Below, piece by piece: positions 1 to 7,530 of a DNA stretch of 64,000 nt. Within the stretch, counting starts at the first letter, position 1. Each line of letters starts with the position of its first letter. The notes below the pieces were generated by a model. That model had not been told where the DNA came from and did not search any database. It saw nothing but the letters and a program-made list of their open reading frames with translations. Origin of the DNA: Chloroflexota bacterium (lineage in GTDB: Bacteria; Chloroflexota; Dormibacteria; Dormibacterales; Dormibacteraceae); assembly GCA_005882115.1 (NCBI GenBank), contig VBEG01000023.1, positions 1 to 64,000 on the forward strand. Reading direction: 5' to 3'. A program made the position numbers and the translations under genes.

Positions 1-410
1 GTCGCTACAGTCCGGAAAACGTAGTGGCGTTGCGCCGTGATCGGGTCGGCGACCGCGCCGGTCTCCCAGTAGACAGTCTTCAGCTCCTCGGCGCGGGCGC
101 TCGCCGCCGCGGAAAGCGTGCTGCCGTAGGTGCCGAGGATCGCCGGGACGTGGTACCGCTTGACCAGCGTGTCGACGGCGGCGGCCGCAGACTGCGGTGT
201 GGTGGCGTCGATCACCTGCAGCCGCACGTCGGCGCCGGAGAGGCGAAGGGCGGCTTGTACGCCGGCGAGCTCGGACTTGCCGCCCGGCGCCTGTGGCCCG
301 CTCAGCGGATAGATCGCGCCGAGCACGACCTGGTGGCTGGACGATGCGAGGTCCTGCGCGCATGCCGCGGTTATCAGCAGCGCGAGGAACGCAAGCGCGA
401 GGCGACGCAT
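1..410 (-). CDS. Branched-chain amino acid-type ABC transporter substrate-binding lipoprotein (5'-terminal part; runs off the window)
   Basis: Only the N-terminal ~136 residues are inside the window. The protein begins with Arg-Arg and a hydrophobic stretch ending in ITAAC, a plausible though imperfect lipobox, so it is probably a secreted lipoprotein. It continues VVLGAIYPLSGPQAPGG, the classic start of the Leu/Ile/Val-binding (type 1 periplasmic) fold, then a segment rich in Val, Ala and Asp and ILGTYGSTLS. This family captures amino acids or related small ligands for an ABC importer; the ligand here cannot be told. The transporter partners would lie beyond base 1. The family call is firm, the specificity unknown. 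Confidence 0.85.
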   Translation of the reverse strand, partial: MRRLALAFLALLITAACAQDLASSSHQVVLGAIYPLSGPQAPGGKSELAGVQAALRLSGADVRLQVIDATTPQSAAAAVDTLVKRYHVPAILGTYGSTLSAAASARAEELKTVYWETGAVADPITAQRHYVFRTVA

Positions 411-431
411 CACGTCATCAGATTAAAGAAG

Positions 432-481
432 GCAACTCCTCCCCATTGATGGAGAGGTGGCCCGACGGGCCGGAGGGGCTA
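432..481. repeat. Dispersed palindromic repeat, CTCCTCCC family, intergenic copy
   Basis: About 50 bases lie between the start of the solute-binding gene and the stop of the thioredoxin-like gene. They align almost base for base with 766-815: both begin AACTCCTCCC and have an ATGG(A/G)GAGGT right arm and a CGGAGGGGC tail. The arms can pair as a hairpin. The last three bases reach the stop codon of the neighbouring gene. Confidence 0.7.
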
Positions 482-922
482 CGCGGTCGCTGTCAGAGCC
501 GTCCTGCGCGCCTCGGCGAGCTGGCGCTCGAGCTTGGGAGCCGGCGCGTAGCCGTAATTCACATGCAGCGCGTGGCCGTCGGCGGCCATCACCACGGTCG
601 TGGGCAGCATGTAGACGTGAAATCGATCGGCGAGTCCGCGTTCGGCGACCGCGTCGACCTTGTCGACGCGCACGTCGCCCAATCTGGCGAGCGCCGGTTC
701 CTGGTGCGTGCGACAGACAGTGCAGCCCTCGCCGGTGAAATAGAGGATGTAAGGATCGCGGGCACGTAACTCCTCCCTATTCATGGGGAGGTAGCGCGCA
801 AGGTCGGAGGGGCCTGCCCCGAGGACCCGACGCCGCGCGCGCCGGGCTCGAAGAGCCTCCAGGCCGGCGGCGGCGAGCACCACGATGCCCACCACCGCCA
901 GGGCCCAGAGTTGCGCACTCAC
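479..922 (-). CDS. Membrane-anchored thioredoxin-like protein
   Basis: 147 aa. An N-terminal membrane helix (about residues 5-24) is followed by an Arg-rich linker and a thioredoxin-fold domain with the redox motif CTVC in YFTGEGCTVCRTH and the cis-Pro loop MLPTTVV. It should act as a thiol-disulfide or sulfur-relay protein facing the cell surface. The ATG overlaps the stop of the DUF4395 gene by four bases (ATGA), so it is the third gene of an operon behind the rhodanese gene. The linker between helix and domain is encoded by a dispersed palindromic repeat (766-815), an unusual in-frame insertion. Confidence 0.85.
   Translation of the reverse strand: MSAQLWALAVVGIVVLAAAGLEALRARRARRRVLGAGPSDLARYLPMNREELRARDPYILYFTGEGCTVCRTHQEPALARLGDVRVDKVDAVAERGLADRFHVYMLPTTVVMAADGHALHVNYGYAPAPKLERQLAEARRTALTATA
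766..815. repeat. Dispersed palindromic repeat, CTCCTCCC family, copy inside a coding region
   Basis: This 50-base copy of the element at 432-481 lies in frame within the thioredoxin-like gene. On the coding strand it encodes the linker DLARYLPMNREEL between the membrane helix and the catalytic domain. The position in a flexible linker is what is expected of a tolerated palindromic insertion. Confidence 0.7.
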
Positions 923-1419
923 GAGGGTTTGAGAACTCCCCTGCGCTCGAGCTGAAAGAAGATCTGGCAGCCCAGGCAGTAGCCGAACGCCAGGTTGACG
1001 AAAGCCAACACGGCGACCAACAGCGAGAGCGCCAGTCCGATGACCGGCAGCGGGATCAAGAAGATCGACGCCACCGCGAGAAACACCCCGCCCAAGCCCT
1101 GAGCAAAATTGTGCGGTTCCGGTCGGTCCTGCACGGGCCGCGGCTTGACGATGCCGCGCGGCTTGAGGACTTTGAAGTAAAGCTGCTTGAACAGCGCGAG
1201 CCGCGGCGCGAATGTGCCGAGCACTAGCACGATCGCGAGCAGCGGAATCAACACGAGCAGCGGCTGATAGAGCGCGCTCCCCGCGAACGCAACGAGCACG
1301 GTCGCCACGATGCCGGTCTGGTTGACCTTCAGCGCGGAGTGGTCGACGACTGTCCCCACGAAATCGGAGGCTTCGCCTAGAGTTCGCGGGGACCCCTTGT
1401 CAGATGTCGGGGTGCTCAC
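919..1419 (-). CDS. DUF4395 family membrane protein
   Basis: 166 aa from a GTG whose bases overlap the TGA of the rhodanese gene (GTGA). It has about four hydrophobic helices and a C-terminal signature FGYCLGCQIFFQLERRG with two Cys three residues apart, typical of DUF4395. The family is repeatedly found with thioredoxin-like and rhodanese proteins, and that is the arrangement here, which suggests a role in sulfur or thiol transfer at the membrane (inference from context). The longer upstream reading frame is antisense or shifted rhodanese sequence and is not part of the gene. Confidence 0.85.
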   Translation of the reverse strand: MSTPTSDKGSPRTLGEASDFVGTVVDHSALKVNQTGIVATVLVAFAGSALYQPLLVLIPLLAIVLVLGTFAPRLALFKQLYFKVLKPRGIVKPRPVQDRPEPHNFAQGLGGVFLAVASIFLIPLPVIGLALSLLVAVLAFVNLAFGYCLGCQIFFQLERRGVLKPS

Positions 1420-2258
1420 TTCTCGATGGGCACCCGGATCGAGCTGCCCCATTCGGTCCACGAGCCGTCGTAGTTCTTCACGTCGGGATAGCCGAGCAGC
1501 TCGTGCAGCACGAACCACGTGTGCGCCGAGCGCTCGCCGATGCGGCAGTACGCGATCACCTCTTGGTTGGAGACGACGCCCTTCCCGCCGTAGATCTCCT
1601 TCAGCTCGTCGGTGCTCTTGAAAGTACCGTCCTCGGTATTGACGGCCGTGGCCCACGGGATGCTCGCCGCGGTCGGAATGTGGCCGCCCCGCTGCGCGCC
1701 TTCCTGGGGCAGGTTTTCCGGTGCGAGCAGCTCGCCCGAATATTCCTTCGGCGAGCGAACGTCGACCAGGGCGACCTTGCCGAGCTTGTTCAGGACCTGC
1801 TCGCGGTAGGCGCGGATCTTCTCGTTCGGCGAAGTCTTGAAGTGGTAGCTCGTTGCGGGATAGGACGGCGCGTCGGTCGAATACGGTCGGGCTTCCTTCT
1901 CCCATTTGACCCGGCCACCGTCGACGAGCTGGACCTTTTCGTGTCCGTAGTACTTCAACGCCCAGTAGGCGTAGGCGGCAAACCAGTTGTTGTTGTCACC
2001 GTAGAGAACGATTGTTGTGTCGGGGGTGATGCCGCTGCGGCCGAGAAGTTCGGCGAGCGCCTCTTTCGGGGCGATGTCGCGGGCGAGCTGGTCCTGCAGG
2101 TCGCGCTTCCAGTTCCAACCCACGGCTCCTTCGATGTGTCCCTTCTCGTAGACGCTGGGGTCGACATCGACTTCGACCAGCCGAAGGCCCGAATCCTTCG
2201 CATGGTCGGCGATCCAGTTTGTGGTGACCAAAGCCTTGGTCTGTGTCTGAGAGCTCAA
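1416..2258 (-). CDS. Thiosulfate sulfurtransferase (two-domain rhodanese)
   Basis: 280 aa. It transfers sulfur from thiosulfate to cyanide or a thiol acceptor through a Cys persulfide. There are two rhodanese domains (about 1-135 and 150-280); the active Cys lies in the second, in EVIAYCRIGERSAHT. Domain one has LVEVDVDPSVYEKGHIEGAVGW. I chose a TTG start because GGAGGA lies about 9 bases upstream and the protein then begins SSQTQTKALVTTNW, the usual family start; the longer frame to 2324 adds an implausible basic extension. It is the first gene of the rhodanese/DUF4395/thioredoxin operon, which resembles the clustering of cysA2-type rhodaneses with thioredoxin-like genes in mycobacteria. Confidence 0.92.
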   Translation of the reverse strand: MSSQTQTKALVTTNWIADHAKDSGLRLVEVDVDPSVYEKGHIEGAVGWNWKRDLQDQLARDIAPKEALAELLGRSGITPDTTIVLYGDNNNWFAAYAYWALKYYGHEKVQLVDGGRVKWEKEARPYSTDAPSYPATSYHFKTSPNEKIRAYREQVLNKLGKVALVDVRSPKEYSGELLAPENLPQEGAQRGGHIPTAASIPWATAVNTEDGTFKSTDELKEIYGGKGVVSNQEVIAYCRIGERSAHTWFVLHELLGYPDVKNYDGSWTEWGSSIRVPIEK

Positions 2259-2478
2259 ATTCCAATCCTCCAGAAATGCAATACGGAACGAACGGTTGAG
2301 AAAACGAAGCGGTCGAATGGGCACGCTCAGTTAGAGCGCGAGCAGACGACCGGTGCTAGCTACAGAAGCAGGCCGGAATGTGTGTCAGTCGCTGCGCAGG
2401 CCAAATGAGATCCCGCATCAGATACTCAATTCTAGGCAACCCCTGGACGGAGTGGCGAATTCCTCAGAATTTGCGACA

Positions 2479-3312
2479 GTGTCGCAAGTAGACCTGATCA
2501 AGTACCAGGCGCTCGGCAACGACTACCTCGTCCTGGACCTGCCCGGGCCGCTCGACGAGATGGTGGCCATCATGCCCGCCCTCTGCGACCGCCACCTCGG
2601 CCTCGGCTCTGACGGCCTGGTCGCTTTCGACCCGAGGGTCATGAGCGTGCGGATCTTCAACCCCGACCGCTCCGAGGCCCAGAAGAGCGGCAACGGGCTG
2701 CGCATCGCCGCCGCCCACGCCGTGCTCGAGCACGGCGCGCCGGAGCGGTTTGACCTGAGGACGCTCGACCGCTCCAACGCCATCCGGATCCTGGCGAGGA
2801 CTGGCGCTGAGATCATCAGCGAGCTCGACATCGGCCGCCCTTCTTTCCGTGCAGCTGACCTGCCGGCGAACTTTGACGGAGAGCCCGACCAGGTCGAGCT
2901 CGAGACCCGCGCCGGCCCGGTCGAGGCAGTCCTCGTCTCGGTGGGCAACCCTCACTGCGTGGTCTTTGGTCAGCCTGTGACCCGGGATCGGTGCTTGGAG
3001 CTTGGGCCGCTGCTCGAGCGACATCCCGCATTTCCCCAGCGGACCAACGTCCAGCTGTGTGAGGTGATGGATCGCGCGCGCGTGCGCGCGGAGATCTGGG
3101 AGCGAGGGGCCGGCTATACGCTCGCCTCGGGCACGAGCGCCAGCGCTGTCGCGGCGGCATGCATGCGTCGCGGCCTGGTCGACGCGAGAGTCACCGTGCA
3201 GATGCCGGGTGGCGACCTGGCGGTGTGGCGCGACTCCGGCGGCAGCCTCGTCCAGTCGGGGCCGGCCCGCCGCGTCTATCGCGCGCGCGTCGACCTAGCG
3301 GACTTTGCTTAG
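2479..3312 (+). CDS. Diaminopimelate epimerase-like protein lacking both catalytic cysteines
   Basis: 277 aa from a GTG at 2479. It has the DapF fold signatures: KYQALGNDYLVLD, LGLGSDGLV, NPDRSEAQKSGNGLRI, VSVGNPHCVV and WERGAGYTLASGTSAS. In true DapF the two halves supply catalytic Cys in CGNG and CGTG; here both are Ser (SGNG and SGTS). A Cys-Cys two-base racemisation as in DapF is therefore unlikely, although substrate-loop residues (GND, NPD, NPH) remain. It could be an isomerase of a related substrate. Similar Ser-type sequences are, to my recollection, common in Chloroflexota. The end overlaps the convergent HAD gene by 18 bases. Confidence 0.85.
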   Translation: MSQVDLIKYQALGNDYLVLDLPGPLDEMVAIMPALCDRHLGLGSDGLVAFDPRVMSVRIFNPDRSEAQKSGNGLRIAAAHAVLEHGAPERFDLRTLDRSNAIRILARTGAEIISELDIGRPSFRAADLPANFDGEPDQVELETRAGPVEAVLVSVGNPHCVVFGQPVTRDRCLELGPLLERHPAFPQRTNVQLCEVMDRARVRAEIWERGAGYTLASGTSASAVAAACMRRGLVDARVTVQMPGGDLAVWRDSGGSLVQSGPARRVYRARVDLADFA

Positions 3313-3960
3313 TCGGGACACCGTCTCGGGCAGCTCGTCCAGTCCACGGATCACCGCGTCCGCGAGCGAGGGATCCGATTTTTCGCCCTGCCGGTTCACC
3401 CAGATCCGCGTGATGCCCAGCTCGGAGGTCGGTTGAATGTCGTGGAAGTAGCTTTGCGCGACGTGGATCCACGCGCCCGCGGAGGAGGCGAAGGTCGACT
3501 GGAACAACCGGAAGTGAGCCGGGCTCGGCTTGTATGCCGACACATCCTCAGCCGTGACCACCGCGTCGAAGTTCGCGGGGAGCCGCCGCTGGGTGAGAGC
3601 AATGATGTCCCGGTCGCAGTTCGTCAGCAATGCGAACTTCCAACCTTCCCGGCGCAGGTCCGCGAGGGCCGCACCTACGTCCGCGAAGGGCGGCCAGTAA
3701 GGGATCGTCGAGACGAGAGCGGTCGCATCATCCGGCTTGAGGTCGAGAGCCAGTTGCTTGGCCGCGCGGCGCGTCGTGTCGGTTAGCACCGCGCGGTAGC
3801 GCTTGAACGAGCCTTCGCTCTCGACATCCGCCTCGAGGGCGATGTAGGCGTCGAGAAACGCGGGACCATGACCTGGGAACAGGAGCTCGCCGGTGGTGCG
3901 GATGCCGTGGCGCCAGTCGATCAGCGTGCCGAAACAATCGAACGTCAGCCAGCGGTCCAT
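3295..3960 (-). CDS. HAD-superfamily haloacid dehalogenase-type hydrolase
   Basis: 221 aa. Motif I is TFDCFGTLIDW with the nucleophile Asp, motif II LLTNCD, and a C-terminal Lys/Asp region (AYKPSPAHF, then VAQSYFHDI) as in L-2-haloacid dehalogenases. These enzymes hydrolyse carbon-halogen or phosphate esters; the substrate is not predictable here. A GTG immediately upstream (3963) is an alternative start. It is the last gene of the greA-to-HAD operon, 6 bases after the GYD gene, and its 3' end overlaps the convergent DapF-like gene. Confidence 0.87.
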   Translation of the reverse strand: MDRWLTFDCFGTLIDWRHGIRTTGELLFPGHGPAFLDAYIALEADVESEGSFKRYRAVLTDTTRRAAKQLALDLKPDDATALVSTIPYWPPFADVGAALADLRREGWKFALLTNCDRDIIALTQRRLPANFDAVVTAEDVSAYKPSPAHFRLFQSTFASSAGAWIHVAQSYFHDIQPTSELGITRIWVNRQGEKSDPSLADAVIRGLDELPETVSRLSKVR

Positions 3961-3966
3961 CACGAA

Positions 3967-4287
3967 CTACTGGCCGGCGGGGCGAAACGAAAGCGTCTTC
4001 TTGGTCGCCTGGTCCACCTCTTCGGCTGTCAGCAGCACAGTGGTCTTCGTCCTAACGGTGCCGGTGGCCGCGATGCCCATGGAGAGCGCGGCGGCGGTCA
4101 CGTTGTCCGGGACGTCCGCGATGGTGACGACGTCGTGCTCACCGAACGCGAAGTAATAGGCTTCCAGGTGGCCGCCCATCGCTTTGATCGCGGCCTCGAC
4201 GGCTTTGCGGCGGCCTGTACCGCCCTCTTTCAGGACGCCCTTGATGCCATCCACCGTGTATGAGCCGGTGACCATGTATTTCGCCAT
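3967..4287 (-). CDS. GYD-domain protein
   Basis: 106 aa with a strong GGAGGAG ribosome site just upstream. It begins AKYMVTGSYTVDGIKGVL and contains GGHLEAYYFAFGEHDVV and ADVPDNVTAAAL, which identify the GYD family (a small ferredoxin-like alpha/beta fold). Biochemical function is not established; members resemble dimeric alpha-beta barrel proteins. It sits between the AIM24 and HAD genes on the same strand with gaps of 17 and 6 bases. Confidence 0.85.
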   Translation of the reverse strand: MAKYMVTGSYTVDGIKGVLKEGGTGRRKAVEAAIKAMGGHLEAYYFAFGEHDVVTIADVPDNVTAAALSMGIAATGTVRTKTTVLLTAEEVDQATKKTLSFRPAGQ

Positions 4288-4304
4288 CTCCAACTCCTCC
4301 TGAA

Positions 4305-5000
4305 CTAACCCGCTTTCGGCAGGTAACCCGCGATCGCATGCGCAAGGTGCTGCATGCTCATCGACTGAAGCCACACCCTCCCCGGCCCGGTCAGCGCGGC
4401 AAGGAAAAGGCCCGAGCCCCCGAAGAACATGTTCTGGATCCCGGGCACCGTGACGATGTTGAACTGAACGGACTCCTGGAACATCCCGACCTGGCCCGGG
4501 TGGACGCGGAGCGTGTTGCCGGGCTGCAGGTCGTACACCACGACCTCGCCATGCAGCTCGACCCACGCCGTTCCCTGGCCGGTCAGCTTCTGCATGCGAA
4601 AGCCAGTGCCGCCGAAGACCCCGGCGCCGAGGCGCTGCTGAAACCCAATCGAGAACTGGACTCCGATGTTCGCGCACATGAAGCCGTGCCGGTGAACCAT
4701 GTAGCCGTGGCCGGGTGCGATGTCGAGCGGCACGATCTGGCCCGGCAGCTTGGCCGCAAATGCGAGCAATCCAGGCCCGCCGACCGCCGTGTACTCGGTC
4801 ATGAACAGGGTGCCTCCCGCCATCGCCCGGCCCAGCGCGCCCATGAAGCCGCCCTGCTGACCGCCGACCGAGGTACCCGTCTGCATCTGGATCGCCATCG
4901 ACATCCACGACAGCTCGCCAGATTCCGCGAACACCTTGTCGTTGGGCTGCATGCTCAGCTCGAGCACCGGCATCACAGTGCCGACGATCTTGGATTCCAT
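4305..5000 (-). CDS. AIM24 family protein
   Basis: 231 aa. Gly-rich beta-strand repeats (GTSVGGQQGGFMGALGRAM, LDIAPGHGYMVHRHGFMC, GAGVFGGTGFRMQKLTG) match the AIM24/TIGR00266 family, related to the mitochondrial biogenesis protein AIM24; the bacterial role is unknown. An AAGGAGCGG site precedes the ATG. It is 10 bases downstream of the Fur gene, so metal-responsive co-transcription is possible. No signal peptide or transmembrane helix is obvious. Confidence 0.88.
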   Translation of the reverse strand: MESKIVGTVMPVLELSMQPNDKVFAESGELSWMSMAIQMQTGTSVGGQQGGFMGALGRAMAGGTLFMTEYTAVGGPGLLAFAAKLPGQIVPLDIAPGHGYMVHRHGFMCANIGVQFSIGFQQRLGAGVFGGTGFRMQKLTGQGTAWVELHGEVVVYDLQPGNTLRVHPGQVGMFQESVQFNIVTVPGIQNMFFGGSGLFLAALTGPGRVWLQSMSMQHLAHAIAGYLPKAG

Positions 5001-5010
5001 GGACCGCTCC

Positions 5011-5454
5011 TTAGTGTCTGTGGTGCGGGTCGATCACGCGGCGGCGCGACGGGTGAGGCGCCGGGTTGCGCAAGCAATCGTCGCAGACCCCGACGACCAG
5101 GACCTCGGTCCGCACGGGCTTGAAACCGTGCCCTTCTTCGAGGTGCGTCTCGAGCTCTTTCACCAGCTCTTCCTGGATGTGCATAACGCCACCGCACACC
5201 TGGCAGACCGCGTGATGGTGGTCGCCACTCGCCAGCTCATAGTGTGTCGGACCCTCGCCGAGGTGTGCCGCGTACACCGAACCTGACGCGGTCAGGGCCT
5301 CGAGCGCTCGGTAAACGGTGCTGCGCGGGAAACCTGGTTTTGTCTTGTGGAGCTCTTCGGTGAGCTCTTCGGCGGTGCAGTGGCCGCCGAGGCGCACGAT
5401 CGTGTCATAGACCATCGTCCTCTGCGCGGTGCGCCGCATGCCGGGCGCGAGCAC
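5011..5454 (-). CDS. Fur family metal-dependent transcriptional regulator
   Basis: 147 aa. An N-terminal winged helix (TAQRTMVYDTIVRLGGHCTA, then GFPRSTVYRALEAL) is followed by a dimerisation domain with metal ligands GDHHHAVCQVCGGV and CDDC. The CxxC pairs make the structural zinc site. Whether it senses iron, zinc or peroxide cannot be decided from these motifs. The GTG start shares one base with the TAG stop of the M24 peptidase gene; an ATG five codons later is an alternative. Its place in the operon suggests autoregulation through upstream promoters. Confidence 0.92.
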   Translation of the reverse strand: MLAPGMRRTAQRTMVYDTIVRLGGHCTAEELTEELHKTKPGFPRSTVYRALEALTASGSVYAAHLGEGPTHYELASGDHHHAVCQVCGGVMHIQEELVKELETHLEEGHGFKPVRTEVLVVGVCDDCLRNPAPHPSRRRVIDPHHRH

Positions 5455-6557
5455 TACTTAGAAGGTATGACGCGCAGCGAGCGGTCGGCCTGGGTGAGCA
5501 CGTGGCAACCGCCTTCCTGCACGACAACATCGTCCTCGATCCGGACTCCGCCCCAGCCCGGAATGTAGACGCCCGGTTCGATCGTGAACACCATTCCCTC
5601 CTCGAGCAGGGTGTCCGAGCCCGGATCAAGACTCGGGTCCTCGTGCCCCTCGAGGCCGAGCCCGTGGCCGACCCGGTGGAAGAACTCCTTGCCGTAACCA
5701 CCGCGCTCGATCACGCCCCGCGCCGCGGCGTCGACATGTCCCGATGTGATCCCCGCGCGCACCGCGGCGATCGCGGCGTCATGTCCGGCGAGGACCAGCT
5801 CGTGGATCTCGCGGTGCTTCTCGGTCGGTGCTCCGACGACCGCCATCCGCGTCGTGTCCGCCTTGTAGCCTCCGAACGCAGCACCGAAGTCGAGCAGCAC
5901 GAGGTCGCCCGCCGAGAGGCGCCGGCTCGACGGCTCCAGGTGAGGCAAGCTTGAGTTCGGCCCCGACTGGATCAGAGTCGGAAAGGACAGCGTTCCACCC
6001 AGGTCCCCGATCGCCGAGGCGAGCAGCAGAGCGACATCGACCTCGGTCTGACCGGCTCGCATCTTGGAGATCACGACTTCGTAAGCCTGATCGGTGATCA
6101 CGGCGGCACGTTGCAGCTTTGCGATCTCGTCGTCGTTCTTGATCAATCGCAGGCGCTTGATCTCCGGCCCCACGTCTACGAGCTCGCTTACGCTGGTCCG
6201 CGATGTGATCACCTCCGCGGCGTGCAGGCTCAGGTGGTCTTTCTCGACGCCGACCTCGGTGAACCCAGCGAGTTCACGAGTCACCAACTCGTAGGCATCT
6301 TCTCCGTCGCGCCACGCCACGACGTCGGCATTCGTCGCCCGCCCGCGCGCCCTCTCCTCTTCGAGCGCGGGCACGATGAGTGTGGCTCCTTCGCCGCGCA
6401 CGGCAAGCGCCATCAAGCGCTCGTGCGGGTTCGCTTCCAGGCCCGTCAAGTACGCGATGGAGACGGGCCGCGTGATGTAGAGCGCGTCGAGGTGGCGGTT
6501 CATCATCCACCGCCGCAGATCCGAAAGCGGCGTGGCGGTGGCGATCGACTTACTCAA
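5454..6557 (-). CDS. M24 family Xaa-Pro peptidase
   Basis: 367 aa. A creatinase/prolidase N-terminal domain (about 1-130) precedes the pita-bread metallopeptidase domain. The five dimetal ligands are visible: Asp in VLLDFGAAFGG and KADTTRM, His in RVGHGLGLEGHE, and Glu in FTIEPGVYI and GVRIEDDVV. It should cleave X-Pro dipeptides or N-terminal X-Pro bonds in the cytoplasm. The start overlaps the end of greA by 8 bases and its stop touches the Fur start, so the three are translationally coupled. Confidence 0.93.
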   Translation of the reverse strand: MSKSIATATPLSDLRRWMMNRHLDALYITRPVSIAYLTGLEANPHERLMALAVRGEGATLIVPALEEERARGRATNADVVAWRDGEDAYELVTRELAGFTEVGVEKDHLSLHAAEVITSRTSVSELVDVGPEIKRLRLIKNDDEIAKLQRAAVITDQAYEVVISKMRAGQTEVDVALLLASAIGDLGGTLSFPTLIQSGPNSSLPHLEPSSRRLSAGDLVLLDFGAAFGGYKADTTRMAVVGAPTEKHREIHELVLAGHDAAIAAVRAGITSGHVDAAARGVIERGGYGKEFFHRVGHGLGLEGHEDPSLDPGSDTLLEEGMVFTIEPGVYIPGWGGVRIEDDVVVQEGGCHVLTQADRSLRVIPSK

Positions 6558-7011
6558 TGCCTTTGATGGTGACGCTGTACCTGCCGCCAGGCGTGTTGAT
6601 GTCGACCTCGTCGCCGACGCGGTGACCGATCAGCGCCTTGCCCAGCGCCGACTCATAGCTGACCCGACCTGCCTTGGGGTCCGCCTCCGCGGGGCCGACG
6701 ATCCGGTACTTCTCCTCGTCGGCGCCGTCCTCCGCGAAGCGCACTGTGCTGCCCATCCCCACGATGCCTTTTTCGGTGCGGGCCTCGATGATCACGTGGT
6801 TCTTGATGATGGCCTCGAGCTCATTGATCCGAGCCTCCATCATCCCCTGCTCGTTCTTCGCAGCGTGGTACTCGAAGTTCTCCGAGAGGTCTCCCAGCTC
6901 GCGCGCGGCCTTGATCTTGGCCACGATTGAAGGCCGCTTGTGCGAGATCAGCTCGTCCAGCTCTTTCTGGACAGCTTCAAGGCCTTCCGGGGTGATGTGA
7001 ACGTCAGCCAT
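6550..7011 (-). CDS. greA: Transcription elongation factor GreA
   Basis: 153 aa, normal GreA length. The N-terminal coiled coil (about 1-75) carries the acidic tip ELGDLSENFEYHAAK, whose Asp and Glu activate transcript cleavage by backtracked RNA polymerase, and the C-terminal FKBP-like domain includes YRIVGPAEADPKAGRVSYES and GKALIGHRVGDEV. It is the first gene of the greA/M24/fur/AIM24/GYD/HAD operon and is divergent from the membrane gene at 7065. Confidence 0.97.
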   Translation of the reverse strand: MADVHITPEGLEAVQKELDELISHKRPSIVAKIKAARELGDLSENFEYHAAKNEQGMMEARINELEAIIKNHVIIEARTEKGIVGMGSTVRFAEDGADEEKYRIVGPAEADPKAGRVSYESALGKALIGHRVGDEVDINTPGGRYSVTIKGIE

Positions 7012-7049
7012 GAATCGAGTCTAAACCGTGACTAAGCGGGTATCGGGCA

Positions 7050-7064
7050 TATAGAGTCGCGGGC
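7050..7064 (+). promoter_or_regulatory. Putative -10 box immediately upstream of a GTG start (leaderless transcript)
   Basis: TATAGAGT covers 7050-7057 and the GTG is at 7065, only 7 bases after TAGAGT, so transcription would start at or near the first codon. There is no Shine-Dalgarno site. The same box type lies before the genes at 11558 and 39363. Confidence 0.45.
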
Positions 7065-7523
7065 GTGAGACCGCTGATCCTGCGGATCGGGATGCTGCTC
7101 ATGGGCATCGGCCTGCTCGGCGGAGCCGTGGGCACCATCCTGGTCGCGTCGTTCAAATCGATCGACGAGCAGGTCGGTACCAACGGGTCGGCGGCTGCAG
7201 CCGTACTCGGCATCGGGCTGATCATTGCGGCGTTCAACCCGGCGGGATCGGTCGCCTGGGTGCGGGGCGGCATCCTGTACGGGCTGATCGTGCTCGTCTT
7301 CGAGATCGTCTCGGCGATTCACGGCAAAGGCTTTCACCTGGGGCCGGTGATCTTCGGCCTCGCCTTCAGCTTGCTGCTGATCGCGGCCTACCCCGAGCGC
7401 AAGCGCTTGATCGGCGACAACGCCTCATCGATCAAGGCCCCGCCTTTGCTGGGCACCCCGGCGGCGCACGAAGACAAAGTCGAGGTCGAAGCCGAGAAAC
7501 CGGAGCCCGAAAAAGCTTCCTAG
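7065..7523 (+). CDS. Small integral membrane protein of unknown function
   Basis: 152 aa from a GTG. Four hydrophobic helices lie at about residues 5-28, 40-60, 67-85 and 93-109, followed by a charged cytoplasmic tail rich in Glu, Lys and Pro (EVEAEKPEPEKAS). I do not recognise a family. Coding is supported by the membrane pattern and the box placed just before the start. It ends 7 bases before the convergent membrane protein gene. Confidence 0.7.
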   Translation: MRPLILRIGMLLMGIGLLGGAVGTILVASFKSIDEQVGTNGSAAAAVLGIGLIIAAFNPAGSVAWVRGGILYGLIVLVFEIVSAIHGKGFHLGPVIFGLAFSLLLIAAYPERKRLIGDNASSIKAPPLLGTPAAHEDKVEVEAEKPEPEKAS

Positions 7524-7530
7524 ACGACGC

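Noticed and set aside
1420-1905. N-terminal extension of the DUF4395 reading frame
   Set aside because: It lies over the rhodanese gene in a shifted frame, and the GTG at 1419 overlapping the rhodanese stop is the natural start.
4338-5123. Long plus-strand reading frame opposite the AIM24 gene
   Set aside because: It is the high-GC antisense shadow of AIM24 and Fur. No domain, ribosome site or start context supports it.
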